Positions 34,356 to 44,960 of a stretch of DNA of 64,000 nucleotides are shown piece after piece (position 1 is the stretch's first letter; each line of letters opens with the position of its first letter). Source of the stretch: Ehretia macrophylla (taxonomy: Eukaryota > Streptophyta > Magnoliopsida > Boraginales > Ehretiaceae); NCBI GenBank assembly GCA_037974665.1, contig CM075768.1, positions 4,180,501-4,244,500 on the forward strand, read 5' to 3'. A model generated the notes under the pieces. It had not been told where the DNA came from. It did not search any database and worked only from the letters and a program-made list of their open reading frames with translations. The translations under genes were made by a program, and so were the position numbers.

Positions 34356-34492
34356 GAGATAGTTGTGGTTTGTATTTGTGGCTTTATTTGCTATTTGCAG
34401 CTAACCAGATTGTCCACGGTACAGAGGAGACTCTGTCCGTTTGTCGAGACCGGACTTAACCTTTTAGCGTAGGGTTGGGTCGGGGCATGACA
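34356..34492 (+). repeat. A2 3' LTR, last fragment
   Basis: Resumes after D and ends GGGGCATGACA at 34492. The three fragments sum to 1187 bp after removing duplicated target sites, against 1188 for the 5' LTR. Confidence 0.92.
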
Positions 34493-35272
34493 ACAGCTCT
34501 GCTTGCTTATCAAGGTTATCTGTCTTCTTTGTGGCAATAAAATGAGATGTCTTGGTCAATCTATCAACAACAACCCACACTGAATCATTACCCCTTGAAG
34601 ATCTTGGCAAGTCTAACACGAAATCCATAGTAATGTGGTCCCATTTCCAATTAGGAATAGCCAAATGCTGCAATAACTCAGCAGGTCTCTGATGCTCAGA
34701 TTTAACTTTCTGACAGGTCAAGCATCTAGCTACATAGTCAGCAATCTCTCTTTTCATGTTGATCCACCAGAAGTTCTATTTCAAATCTCTATACATCTTT
34801 GTACTACCTGGGTGGATAGTATACTTTGAATTGTGTGTCTCTGCCAGTACTTCTTTATTTAATGTCGGCTCACTTGGAATACAAATCCTGCCCTTAAATA
34901 TGAGAATGCCATCATCATGAAGTTTGAAATCCGACTCTCCCCCTTTTGAATTTTCTAGGATTTTCAACAATTGAGGATCAGTTTGCTGCGGTTCTTTAAT
35001 TCTTGACAACAATAAGGATTGAATATGTAAACTTGCAAATTGAATGCCCAAATTTGAAGTCTTTGGTTTCCACAAGCATAATTCTTCCATGAACTCCCAA
35101 TTCTTGATAATTAGATTGGCAACCGTAGCCTTTTGGTTCAAAGCATCAGCGACAATATTGGCCTTACCTGGTAGATAATTAATAGTGCAGTTATAATCCT
35201 CAAGTAGTTCCAACTAGCGTCTCTGCCTCATATTCAACTCTTTCTGTGAGAACAGATATTTCAGGCTCTTGT
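34493..35272 (-). pseudogene. A0 RNase H end and integrase N-terminal part (pseudogene)
   Basis: On the minus strand it begins with [17 protein letters not shown] of RNase H and a TAG at 35214 replacing [17 protein letters not shown], the integrase zinc module (HNSK, IHPGSTKMYRD, CLTCQKV) and the first DDE aspartate in ITMDFVLDLPRSS follow. Another TAG lies between the blocks near 34770. The gene is cut at 34493 by A1-A2 in the middle of DKQAELL and continues at 1568. It is better preserved than A1 or A2 although it hosts them. Confidence 0.85.
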
Positions 35273-35692
35273 TGTTATGCCCTAACTTGACCCTACTTAC
35301 GATTAGTCAGGACGCAACGAAATTTCGGCAATATAAAGTCTGTAATATGGACAACAGAGCTCTAAACCAACCCTTTACAACATCACACAACCAACTACAA
35401 CCTTAACAACAACTCCAACAGTCATTCCATTCACATACAACACATTCAAACCATTCATTACACAAGCATACGACATTCCAACCATAATTCATATGCCTCC
35501 GTTTCAACAACATAACACAAGTTGTACTATACATATGCATAATAAATATTAAACTAGACTAGCAACCTACTCATAATCCAAAGTAAGACAACTAAACTAG
35601 CAGTATACTTTGCACTATCTTTATAACATCTTATACAATACAAACTTGTTCAAATATACAAGACAACAAAAAAGAGAACTCCATCCAAGACA

Positions 35693-35776
35693 TCATGGAT
35701 AAGACTCTTGCACAATTGACTCCTCCACATAAGGCTCATACTGAGTCTCCTGAGGCACGTACCCTAACTCTGGCTC
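35693..35776 (-). other. Tyr/Pro/acidic short reading frame in the G LTR
   Basis: The codons read EPELGYVPQE, then YEPYVEES, then QESYP-stop. They parallel the B LTR frame (GYV, EEE, YVDES, ESYP-stop). The 5' LTR of G has a version near 61010-61095. There is no in-frame ATG, so translation is unproven. Confidence 0.35.
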
Positions 35777-35784
35777 GGTAACAC

Positions 35785-36947
35785 CTGAAAGTCAGCAAAG
35801 AGGGTGAACTTATATATAACAAAGCTTAGCGAGGGTTCAAAAGATGTTTTGGAAACATTTTCTCTTTACCACTTGGGAAATCATCCTATGAACAATAACA
35901 CACAATAAATTTCATTAACATCAATATTTCAACTCAAGCCACATAAATAACCATTCAATTGAGAAATGATACACTAGTTGGTATAGCCCCATACGCCATC
36001 ACGATCTCAACCAACTTCTTGTAACTCCCATTAATACATACCAGAGGTGCCTTATATAGCCCCTCCCTCCATGGCATCTCCGCCCATGCAAGCTGGGGGA
36101 AGTACATGATAGTCGTGTCGTTATCAACCCGACAGCCCGATGCTTCCCGAGAGATGGCACACACTATCAAGACTCATGACAATAATAATAAACATTTTAT
36201 ATTCTGAGAAGACAACAAAGTAGGTTGTCCTCCAGAGCAATGTCAATCATCAATCAGTTATCAATACCTCAATCAACATAACATCAATTAAACAATTAAG
36301 ACAACTAAGTTAGATGACAAAATATGCCACTCAACTTATCACACATTTCAACATGCATTCAATCCCGAATCTACTCAACAACAATCCAAGAAACAACTGC
36401 ACAAACACTACGAAACAACTAAAGACAACATTTAAGCATTTTAAAGAAAGACTACACAAACTTCTAAAATTCATCACTTATAATCTAGAAATCCAATAAC
36501 CTCCAAACCACTTCCTATCACTCAACCATCAATGCAAGTCCATTAGCCCCTTCTTAAACCAACCAAAACCCACGTAAAATAAGACCAACAAGCCCAAAAA
36601 CGCCAATACACCAAGGCCTGAATTTTTGGCTTTTCCCACAGCTATCGAATTGAAAATTTGGCATTACAACACTGCTACACAATAATTAACGAGTCTATAG
36701 AAGCAACTATAACTTGATTTCAACTACTACAACTACAATTATTCAAGAAATGAGCTAAATTATCAATTAAATACCTAAAAAATAAAAATACATGTTACAA
36801 TCGTTTAAAATTGCTATAAACTCACAAAGTTAGTCTACAACTCCTAACTAGCAATAATATAAAATCAATTTAACAAAAAAACAACTAAATATTCAATATC
36901 AAAAATTTGACATAAGCTTTAAAATTATAATCTAGTTTTTCCCTCAC
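35785..36947 (-). other. Intron-like segment of the G 3' LTR
   Basis: On the minus strand it starts AAAG|GTGAGG and ends CTTTCAG|G; 1163 nt, close to B (1161). The pre-acceptor hairpin (AAGCTT...AAGTTC) has one mismatch and one G-T pair here. Confidence 0.5.
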
Positions 36948-37845
36948 CTTTGATCCTAAGAAATGTTACAAATGTGTATAATAGGTGCCCAACAAGCAAT
37001 TTCAAGCTTCAAATGAAGTGATTTGGCTTTGAAATGAATTTGTTTCTTCAAAAATTGCTTTGAAAACCTAAGAGAAAACTTCTTCTTTCTCCCAATGAAG
37101 CTCACGGGTTTGTGTGTGTGTTCTATGGGGTTTTTTTGGCTGGTTTTGTTTATTAAATAAGCTAAAATGGAAAGTCAAAGAAAGTTGAAAGTCAAAGTTG
37201 TCAAACTTAGTTATTTTTTGTCATTTTTGTTTAAAATAGTGTTAAATAAACTATCTAACTTATATTATAAATTTAGTAGACTATTTTTAGTTGACAACAT
37301 TTATATGAAGGCATTTAATTACATACAATTAAAATAAAATGCTTATTTTTGCAAAAGAAGATGAAAAGTCATATTATTTATTTTCAAATATCTTTTGAAT
37401 GCAAAATTAATCTAAAATCATTTAATATCACATAAAAATAAATTTATATTAATATATACTAGGTCAACGAAAGTCAACGCAAGAATCAGGTTTAGCATAA
37501 ATCACTATTTGGCTAAAAAATGATACTTTTTGCCCGAAAAGTCTATTTAAATTCCTATTTTGTTTCAGAATCAATTTTTATCAAACACTGGTCTATTAAT
37601 AACAGAGGAATAGGTGTTAAAATGTTTAAAAGACTAGTTTCAAAATTATAGCGGACGTGTCTTCAAACACTATTTATAAAAATCAACGATAAAATTTTCA
37701 ATGCAGATTTTTATGAAAATTTCATGAATGCTCACATATCATGTAATAGAAGTAATAATCACATAATTATCACATTTTAATTCAAATAACATATAAACAG
37801 TTCAAAACACGTAATTGCAAATAAGAGCAAATTCGGGGGCTCACA

Positions 37846-37881
37846 TTCTCCCCCCCTTAAAACAATTGCGTCCGCGTAATT
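37846..37881 (-). promoter_or_regulatory. G polypurine tract and pre-PPT palindrome
   Basis: TTAAGGGGGGGAGAA on the minus strand (37860-37846). Upstream lies AATTACGC-GGA-CGCAATT, with one G-T-type mismatch in the stem. It is retained in an element without pol. Confidence 0.75.
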
Positions 37882-39087
37882 CTCAAAGTGACAGACAACT
37901 AAGTCCTCAATCGTTACAGTTTAACAATACTTCTCTTAGTTCCCATTTATATCTTAGGATAACACCTAAACAAAGACCTGAAAGGAAATAAACTCCGTTG
38001 ATTGTAAGATGATTATCACAATTCTAAAACAATCCTCAATTCATAATTCAGTCCCACCTAATATCATATTGCATATGAAAGAAATCGTATCTCCAAGGTC
38101 TTAGTATGACACCACTACTTATCAATCATCCCCTACTACACAAAAGGGCTTAATGAACACCCTGAGAGTTTAAAAACTCATTCACGATAACATGAATGAT
38201 TACTGATCAAAGGAATATCTCAAAAGTGACTTGGGTCAGAATATGGCTCTTACGAAATTTATAAGGAAATAAAAATATGGAAAGTCATATTCAAGCCAAC
38301 AATCAAGTGAACAAGAGGTCAAACAAGTTAGAGAATCAAGAGGCTAATAGTTTAATAGGAAAGCATGATAACTAAGATAAGGAATGTCTCAACACCTAAC
38401 AGTTAAATAAGTACGAACAAAGGATGATGACGAGCCAAAACAGTGCTGAGTATGTTGAACGAATATTCCTGCACAAGTAAACATTTCAATTCTCGATGAT
38501 TGTTTGAGGCGAAATGAAATTAAGAAATAAGAGATGATTAATTCAATAGAAAACATGAGTGACAATATAATGAGTATCTTAGCACGCAAAAACAAAAGAA
38601 ATATAAATAAGAAAGGATAGTGCTGAGTATATTGAATGAGCAATTACAAGCAAAGTAATGACTCATGATTTAATAATAAAACAATATGATTAACAAGGAT
38701 CAACAAGAATGACAATGATGTACTTAAGTAGGGAGTACATCAAGCAAATGAAATTTGAATATGTAAAATGGTATACCAAAGGAGATTTTACTTTCAAATG
38801 AATAGCAATAGGATGAAATAAAATAATGAAACCAATGGCCGGAGATATAGAATGAAATATAGAAGTCTCAAACCTTAATTCCAATAGGCGACATTGCTAT
38901 AAGAAACAAATATGAATGTTAAGAATATAAACAATGTCAAATGAGTATAGGATCCATTTATCCAAATGCAAAACTTTCATGAAACATTTATTATACTAGA
39001 AAAGTGTAAACTCTCTCTCAAGTAAGTAAGAATAGAGCAGAAGAGAATAACAAGACCAATAGAATATGAAGCACAAAAGGGGTGTCC
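37861..39087 (-). other. G internal region, 3' part (non-coding)
   Basis: AT-rich sequence with no recognisable domain on either strand. Short chance open frames (for example 38389-38643 on the minus strand) resemble nothing I recognise. Element E was inserted after tgtcc at 39083-39087. Confidence 0.7.
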
Positions 39088-39658
39088 TATGAAGCCCGGG
39101 AATTTCATCACATCTTTTAAATAACTGTTGCATAATTACTTGAACATTTTATGTGCATTTCTTTTCTAGTTTAATTGCTTTACTATTGGACACTATTTAT
39201 AAGAAATTTGACTGTCTTAGATACTCGATTTAATATTTTTCCTAAACTACATGACTTATAAAAGGAATCGGAAACTTGTCATTTTAGACTTTAGAGGCCG
39301 GGAACATGCATTGGAAAAATAATTTATGCTTCGTTGAATAGTATTACGTAAGTATAAACATTAGTTTCAATTACTTAGCATTTAATTTGAGCTTTATCTT
39401 GGTTTGACTAATTCTTAGCTAACATTTGACTTGTTAAAATAGATATACTTGTACATAGATAACTAATACTACTCATACATGCAATATACTCATAAAAAAA
39501 AAGCAAAACTTCTCAAAATACCCCCCAAACCCGATGGCTCCCTAGAAGAGAAAGAAGGAGATTTATTCATCAATCCTTGCAAGGTTGGCTTCTAGGCTTG
39601 ATCTTGGGGAGTTTTGGAGCTTCTAGGACTTCTTCAACTAATCTACACCTATAATATT

Positions 39659-40979
39659 GTGAGGGAGTTGCATTATTTTAAGTTTAAAGTTTGTTTCAAT
39701 TGTTTTGAAATTCTTGTATTGTCAATTGTAGCTATATTACTTGTTATGAATGCTTGATATATGATCTCTAGAGCCTATAGAGCTATCTTTGTAGCTTGAT
39801 AACAAACTCCATGGTTGAATGCTTGAATCTCACAAAGAAGACAATAAATAGTGGCGTTTTCTAGGGTTTTGCTATAACTTGCTAATTAGAGTGAATTGAG
39901 GCTTCCTTTAGGTGCTCTAGACATTAGTGAAACTAGTTAGAAGCTTACATGAAGTTGAATTACCCAAAATTGAGCAAAAATGCAAAATTGGCTAACTTTA
40001 AAAGAGGGGTATTTCACATAACGTAATCCGGGCATATTTGGACTTTAGATTAGGTATCCTTGGGCCATGGAAGCACTTTTGGTGCTTTCGTTGTGTGAAA
40101 TTGGGGTTCGAATAGAGTACGTGTAGTAAAAACCCACTCGGGGCTTTCCCGAGCTTTTGTCTCCAAAGTGGGGTTTCAGGGTCTAGGTAGGTGTCTTTTG
40201 GCCTTCCTAGGGATGTAGAATGTCTGGATTGTGAATTTGGTATCTTGAATCTTGCGTGGGAGAAGAAATTGCATGGTTAACAAAGGGAAAAAGGTGAAAA
40301 TAGATGCTTTGGTGTTTATAAGAACTTGTAGATGCTTGCTAGGTGTTATATGCTTGGAAAATATATGTTTAAGCTATTTATAGAGTTTTGTGGGAAATCA
40401 TGGTATTTGTCTCTTTTGTGACCATATAGTTGTTTCGTGTATATTTGGCTTATATTGTGAATAATTGCGAGGGCGGCCTGCTTTGTCGTCTCTCTTATGT
40501 GTTATTTGATGATCTTGGTTCTCGCGGACTTGTTTCGGGGTTGCGCAACCTTTTCGGACATGGTAGCGTCGAGAAACACGGGCGGTATTGGGTTTTCCGT
40601 GTTCCCTCGACTACCAATGTGCCTATTCCCTTTCTCTCGCTGAGTATACTCCACTACCCCAGAGGCGTGGTTCACGTCGTTGGGGCATATGAACCTACCT
40701 CAAGAGAAAGGGTTGTAGGATCGGGGTACATCCGAAGTACCCCATTTTGGAGGAATAAGGGTTTTGCCGGCACTTTCTTGAAGATCTAGGCTCGTGGCTC
40801 GTGATTGAAGACAAGTTGAACCGTATCATTTTTATATGTGGTTAATTACTTGTTTAACTAGTTGTGTTATTTGGTGTTGAGTATGTTGTTATCTTGTTGC
40901 ATATCATGTTGCCCGGTATACTACATCACCTCCCTCGCTAGGCAACATTGTTGCTCACTCTGCATTTAACATGTTTCAG
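39659..40979 (+). other. Intron-like segment of the E 5' LTR
   Basis: Starts ATATT|GTGAGG and ends GTTTCAG|GAG; 1321 nt. The acceptor hairpin is GCAAC (40942-40946)/GTTGC (40950-40954). The intronic module has GGTTGTAGGAT (40711-40721), a perfect stem GGGGTAC (40723-40729)/GTACCCC (40737-40743), and GCCGGC at 40765-40770. The sequence after the acceptor aligns gap-free with the A LTR from 4232. Confidence 0.55.
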
Positions 40980-40984
40980 GAGAA

Positions 40985-41053
40985 GCTGAGGTGAACCCCC
41001 AACTAGTAGTAGTAGAGGAAGAAGAAGAAGTACAAGTAGATCAACTTCCGTGA
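40985..41053 (+). other. Acidic short reading frame in the E LTR
   Basis: The codons read AEVNPQL, three V, an EEEEE run, VQVDQLP and a stop. The 3' LTR copy has a stop after NP. An in-frame TAA lies just upstream of the acceptor in unspliced RNA, and there is no ATG. Confidence 0.35.
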
Positions 41054-41544
41054 TTTTCTTGTGTGTTAAGGTTGGCTGATATGTGTGGCTTGTATGGAAG
41101 ATGTTGGTTGTTGTTCTTTTTGAGACCTTGTGGTCTTGTATGTATTTAGTGGTTCTAACTAATTTGTAATCTTGTATGTTGGATAGCAAAGTAGATGGCA
41201 TGTAATAACTGATAATAGAGTTACTGCTTTTGTTGTTTGCATGCTTGTGTGAACTTAGTTTATAAGTATAGCTTAATACTTATAACTTAGAGTTTGGAGA
41301 AATGTCTTGCATGCTTGTATGGTATATACATTTTGTTGTTCCAAGGCTCAAATGGCCTTGAGGAGCTGGTTGGCTTTGTGAATCTTGAAAGCTAGGTTGT
41401 ATGAATGTTTGATTGTGGTTCAGGAATTGTATGTGACTATTTGCATGTACCAGTTTGGTCCATGGTATAGAGGAGACTTTGTCTATGTGACGGGTCCGAA
41501 CTTGACCTATAGCGTGGGGTTGGGTTCAGGGCGTTACATTTAGG

Positions 41545-41556
41545 TGGTATCAGAGC
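41545..41556 (+). promoter_or_regulatory. E primer-binding site (initiator tRNA-Met)
   Basis: TGGTATCAGAGC six bases after the LTR. The following 307 bases are an AT-rich untranslated leader. Confidence 0.95.
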
Positions 41557-41863
41557 TACTTGAATGCATGAAGTTGGGTTAATTTCCTCGGCATGTGGGT
41601 AGAGGTCCATATGTGAAAGTTAAATTGTGTGATTATATGATTGTCTAATTGGTTAGGTGAAAAATTGTTTGAGCAAGGAACATGCTAGCATGTATAATAA
41701 GTGTCTAATGCATGATATGATTTCAATACGAAAAGTTTAGTGTTTAATGCTTGTTAAATGATTTATATGTTGTCTTATGTGCATAAGGTGTTTTGAAAAA
41801 TGTATATGTTATCTTTGTGTTATCTATTTGCCTTTTATAACACTGCATTCTTCTAGCATTGAG

Positions 41864-43110
41864 ATGAGGAGAAGGGGGAGACCGAGATGGGAACCAGAGG
41901 AGGCTCCTAGGCAGGATATACCTAGGCAAGAAGCTGAAGTAGCAGGGAATGTACTGCAGGGACAAGAACCGAGCAATACACAGATTATGGCCACAATGGC
42001 CAATGCTATGAATACTATTGCACAATTTGTGACCCAATAGGGTCAGCCAGGTACTGGTAGAGGTAATCAGGCCACTAGAGCCAAGGGTAGCGGTGCTGCT
42101 GGGGAAAATTTGTATGACAAGTTCTTACACCACAGGGCGTATAGTTTCTATGGAGAGCCAGATGACATGAAAGCAGAAATGTGGTTGGGTAAGTTTGAGA
42201 AAGTTGCTGCGATACTCGAGTGCAATGATGAAAAGAAAACCACTTATGCTACATTTTTACTGGAGGGTGATGCCGAGGAATGGTGGCGTACCATTAGAGA
42301 AAAATGGGAGGCCGAGAGAGTACAACATTCATGGGCCGACTTTGTTCAAGAATTCCGAGATAAGTATGTATCTGTGGTAGCTCATGAGAGACATCAAGAG
42401 GAGTTCATAGCTTTGAGGCAGGGAAACATGACTGTGGATCAATACAAGGCTACTTTCACTCGACTATTTCGTTACGTGCCAGCTTTAGCGCAGCCAGAGG
42501 ACATGAAGATTCAGAGATTTATTAAAGGTCTGAGAAGTGATATTATGCTTAATTTGTCTTCGCAAGATTATCCGAATTATGATACAGTAGTTAGGGCCGA
42601 GTCAATATATGAGAAACGCAAGGCAGATGTGTTGGCTGAGTCTAGTCAATCGAGTAAACGACAGTATTAGTCTCAAAGTCAGGGCTATCAGAGACAGTTT
42701 CAGCAGCCTGTTTAGGTTCAGCAGTCGAGGTAGACCCAGAGCTACCCAGGACCAGTTCAGCCACAGTCTCAGCCGAAGGCAGCTTAGAGCCAGCCATAGG
42801 GACAGTCACAGACTCGACCAGTTGCCACTAGATCTTTGCAAGGTAGCTCCGTTACATCCACTTATAGGGCTTCTACGGGGGGTATTGCTGCAAGGAAAAA
42901 CCAGCAGTGCAGTCACTGTAATCGCAAGGGCCATTCTGAGGCAGAGTGTTGGAGGAAGTTGGGCCGATACGTTGGTTGTGGCAGCGACTAACACCGAGCT
43001 AGAGATTACCCCAGGTTTAAGCCGGGACATAGTCAGACATCCGGCCAGAATGCCCAGACCCGAGCATCAGGTGCAGCTGCAGTTCCACGAGGCTAGGCAC
43101 AGGTATTTGC
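41864..43110 (+). pseudogene. E gag (pseudogene)
   Basis: Start at 41864 (MRRRGRPRWEPEE), basic like the other gags. An in-frame TAG at 42038 replaces Q. The capsid-like core is open from 42110 to 42670 (FLHHRAYSFYGEPDDMKAE, then EEWWRTIREKWE, then FTRLFRYVPAL). The Q-rich linker follows with several TAGs. The first zinc knuckle is intact at about 42908-42950 (CSHC-x4-H-x4-C); the second has lost its first cysteine (C to Y) and contains a TAA. It cannot make a full Gag. Confidence 0.85.
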
Positions 43111-43138
43111 TTTAGACCAGGAAGAAGAGCTTCCTGAT

Positions 43139-43789
43139 ATGATAGTGGTGGTTGAATGTACTTTTCTTATTAATAATCAGTCAGTAGTAGTTTTGATTGA
43201 CACTGGGGCTACACATTCATTTATCACTCCTATGTGTGCACAATCTACTGCTTTAAAAGTTGATAAACTGCTGTATGTAATTGAAATAGGTAATCCTATG
43301 GGTACCAAATTTGTTACGGAGTCTGTGTGTAAAAAATGTAATATTTGCATTGAAGGGCATATGTATCATATTGATTTGATAATCATGCCATTTATAGACT
43401 TTGAGGTTATCTTGGGGATGGACTGGTTGGGGCGGTATTATGCTTACTTGGATTGTAGAAAGAAAATTGTGACTTTAGAGATACCTGAGCAACCTGTCAT
43501 TAAAATTGTTGGGAGTCGGAAATCTACTGGGACTCGTATTATCTCTTCTATTAAAGCTAGTAAAATGTTGAGCAAGGGTTGTGATGCATATTTAGCATAT
43601 TTAATTAATCAGCCTAGGGATAAATTGAAACTGAATGAGGTCCTTGTTGTAAAGAACTTTTCGAGACTATTTCCTGAGGAGTTGCCTGGGTTACCACCTG
43701 ATCAAAAAATAGAGTTTGTGATTGATTTGTTGCCAGGAACTAATCCTATTTCTAGAACCCCATATAGAATGGCTCCCCCTGGGTTGTAG
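43139..43789 (+). pseudogene. E protease and RT lead-in (216-codon open frame)
   Basis: The catalytic triplet is D-T-G (VLIDTGATHSFITP) where the other copies have D-S-G; both are used by retroviral-type proteases. ILGMDWLGRYY and the linker DCRKKIVTLEIPEQP follow, then the RT N-terminal segment [12 protein letters not shown] and RMAPPGL. The frame ends at a TAG replacing CAG of the usual LQELK. The frame opens inside the gag-pol polyprotein, so the ATG at 43139 is not a true start. Confidence 0.85.
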
Positions 43790-44960
43790 GAGTTGAAAAT
43801 TTAGCTACAGGGTTTACTTGAAAAAGGTTTCATCCAGCCTAGGTCTTCACCTTGGGGTGCTCCTGTGTTATTTGTAAAGAAGAAAGATGGTACTTTGCGG
43901 TTGTGCATTGATTAAATGGGTCTTAATCAAGTGACTGTGAAAAATAAATATCCTTTGCCTTTGATTGAGGAATTGTTTGATCAGTTGTAGGGTGCTGTCG
44001 TATATTCTAAATTTGATTTGAGACAGGGTTATTATCAGCTGAGAATCCAGAAGGATGATGTGCCCAAAACAACTTTCAGAACCAGGTACGACCACTGTGA
44101 ATTTGTTGTATTGCCATTTGGCTAACAAATGCTCCATTCGCCTTTATGGATTTGATGCAGAGAGTGTTTAGACCTTACCTTGACCAATTTGTTGTGATCT
44201 TTATTGATGATATACTGGTGTACTCTAAATCAGAAGCAAAGCATGAAGAACACTTGAGAATTGTGTTGCGAATATTGCAGGAACATAAGCTATTTGCCAA
44301 ATTTAGCAAGTGCGAATTCTGGATGAAATAGGTAGCCTTTCTAGGTCATATCATTTCACAGGAGGGAATATTTGTAGATCCTATGAAAATTGAGGTAGTT
44401 ATGTCCTGGAAAAGACCCGAGACTGTTACAAAGGTTCGTAGTTTCTTGGGATTGGCTGGTTATTATAGGCAGTTTGTTAAGGACTTTTCTAAAATTACTG
44501 GACTATTAACTTCCTTAACTCAGAAGAAAACTGTGTTTAACTGGGATGATAAATGTGAAGCAAGTTTTCAGGAATTGAAGAAGAGACTTACCATTGCACC
44601 TATCCTTGCATTGCCTGAAGGAACATATAATATGGTGATTTACAGTGATGCTTCAAAAGAATGTTTATGCTGTGTTCTTATGCAAAATGGTAAGGTGATA
44701 GCTTATGCTTCGAGGAAATTGAAGCCATATGAACGTAATTACCCTACTCATGATCTTGAGCTAGCTGCGGTTGTCTTTGCATTGAAGAAATGGCGATATT
44801 ACTTGTAGGGTAATCAGTTTGAAATATTTACTGATCATAAGAGTTTAAAGTATCTCTTTTCTCGAAAGGATTTGAATATGAGGCAAAGGTGTTGGTTAGA
44901 GTTATTGAATGATTATAATTGTACCATTAGCTATTTGCCAGGGAAAGCTAACACTGTTGT
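43790..44960 (+). pseudogene. E RT core and RNase H (pseudogene)
   Basis: [11 protein letters not shown] is followed by a TAA in place of the tyrosine at 43913. [11 protein letters not shown] lies near 44010-44040. A one-base deletion near 44123 breaks [20 protein letters not shown] (44190-44235) keeps both catalytic aspartates. After a TAG at 44329 the thumb/connection continues. RNase H shows YSDAS, DLELAA and TDHKSLKYL with the acidic residues in place, and a TAG at 44806 replaces W. It is not functional. Confidence 0.85.

Larger units (their letters stand above)
1569..34492 (+). mobile_element. Composite element A1-A2 with three LTRs (Tekay-like chromovirus)
   Basis: The structure is LTR(truncated)-pol(partial)-LTR-gag-pol-LTR in one orientation, with the central LTR shared. 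The ends are flanked by atagc (1564-1568) and acagc (34493-34497), a 5-bp target duplication with one later change, so the composite behaves as one insertion unit in the A0 integrase. A1 covers 1569-3653, the shared LTR 3654-4841, A2 internal DNA 4842-9829, and the last LTR is split into three pieces by insertions B and D. The simplest origin is unequal recombination between LTRs of one element or of sister copies, followed by an internal deletion in A1. Confidence 0.85.
35273..37845 (-). repeat. G 3' LTR
   Basis: On the minus strand it starts TGTGAGCCCCC at 37845 and ends GGGCATAACA at 35273. The parts are 898 + 1163 + 512 nt. The leader box AAACCCGTGAGC plus a GA-rich tract is near 37106-37070. 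Confidence 0.92.
39088..41538 (+). repeat. E 5' LTR
   Basis: Starts TATGAAGCCC (decayed TGTGACGCC) and ends GGGCGTTACA. The leader box AAACCCGATGGCTCCC plus a GA-rich tract is at 39527-39560. The parts are 571 + 1321 + 559 nt. Confidence 0.93.

Noticed and set aside
40430-40789. 119-codon frame in the E 5' LTR
   Set aside because: It is inside the intron-like segment; the corresponding part of the 3' LTR is broken into other frames, and it resembles no protein I know. Conservation there follows RNA-like modules rather than codons.
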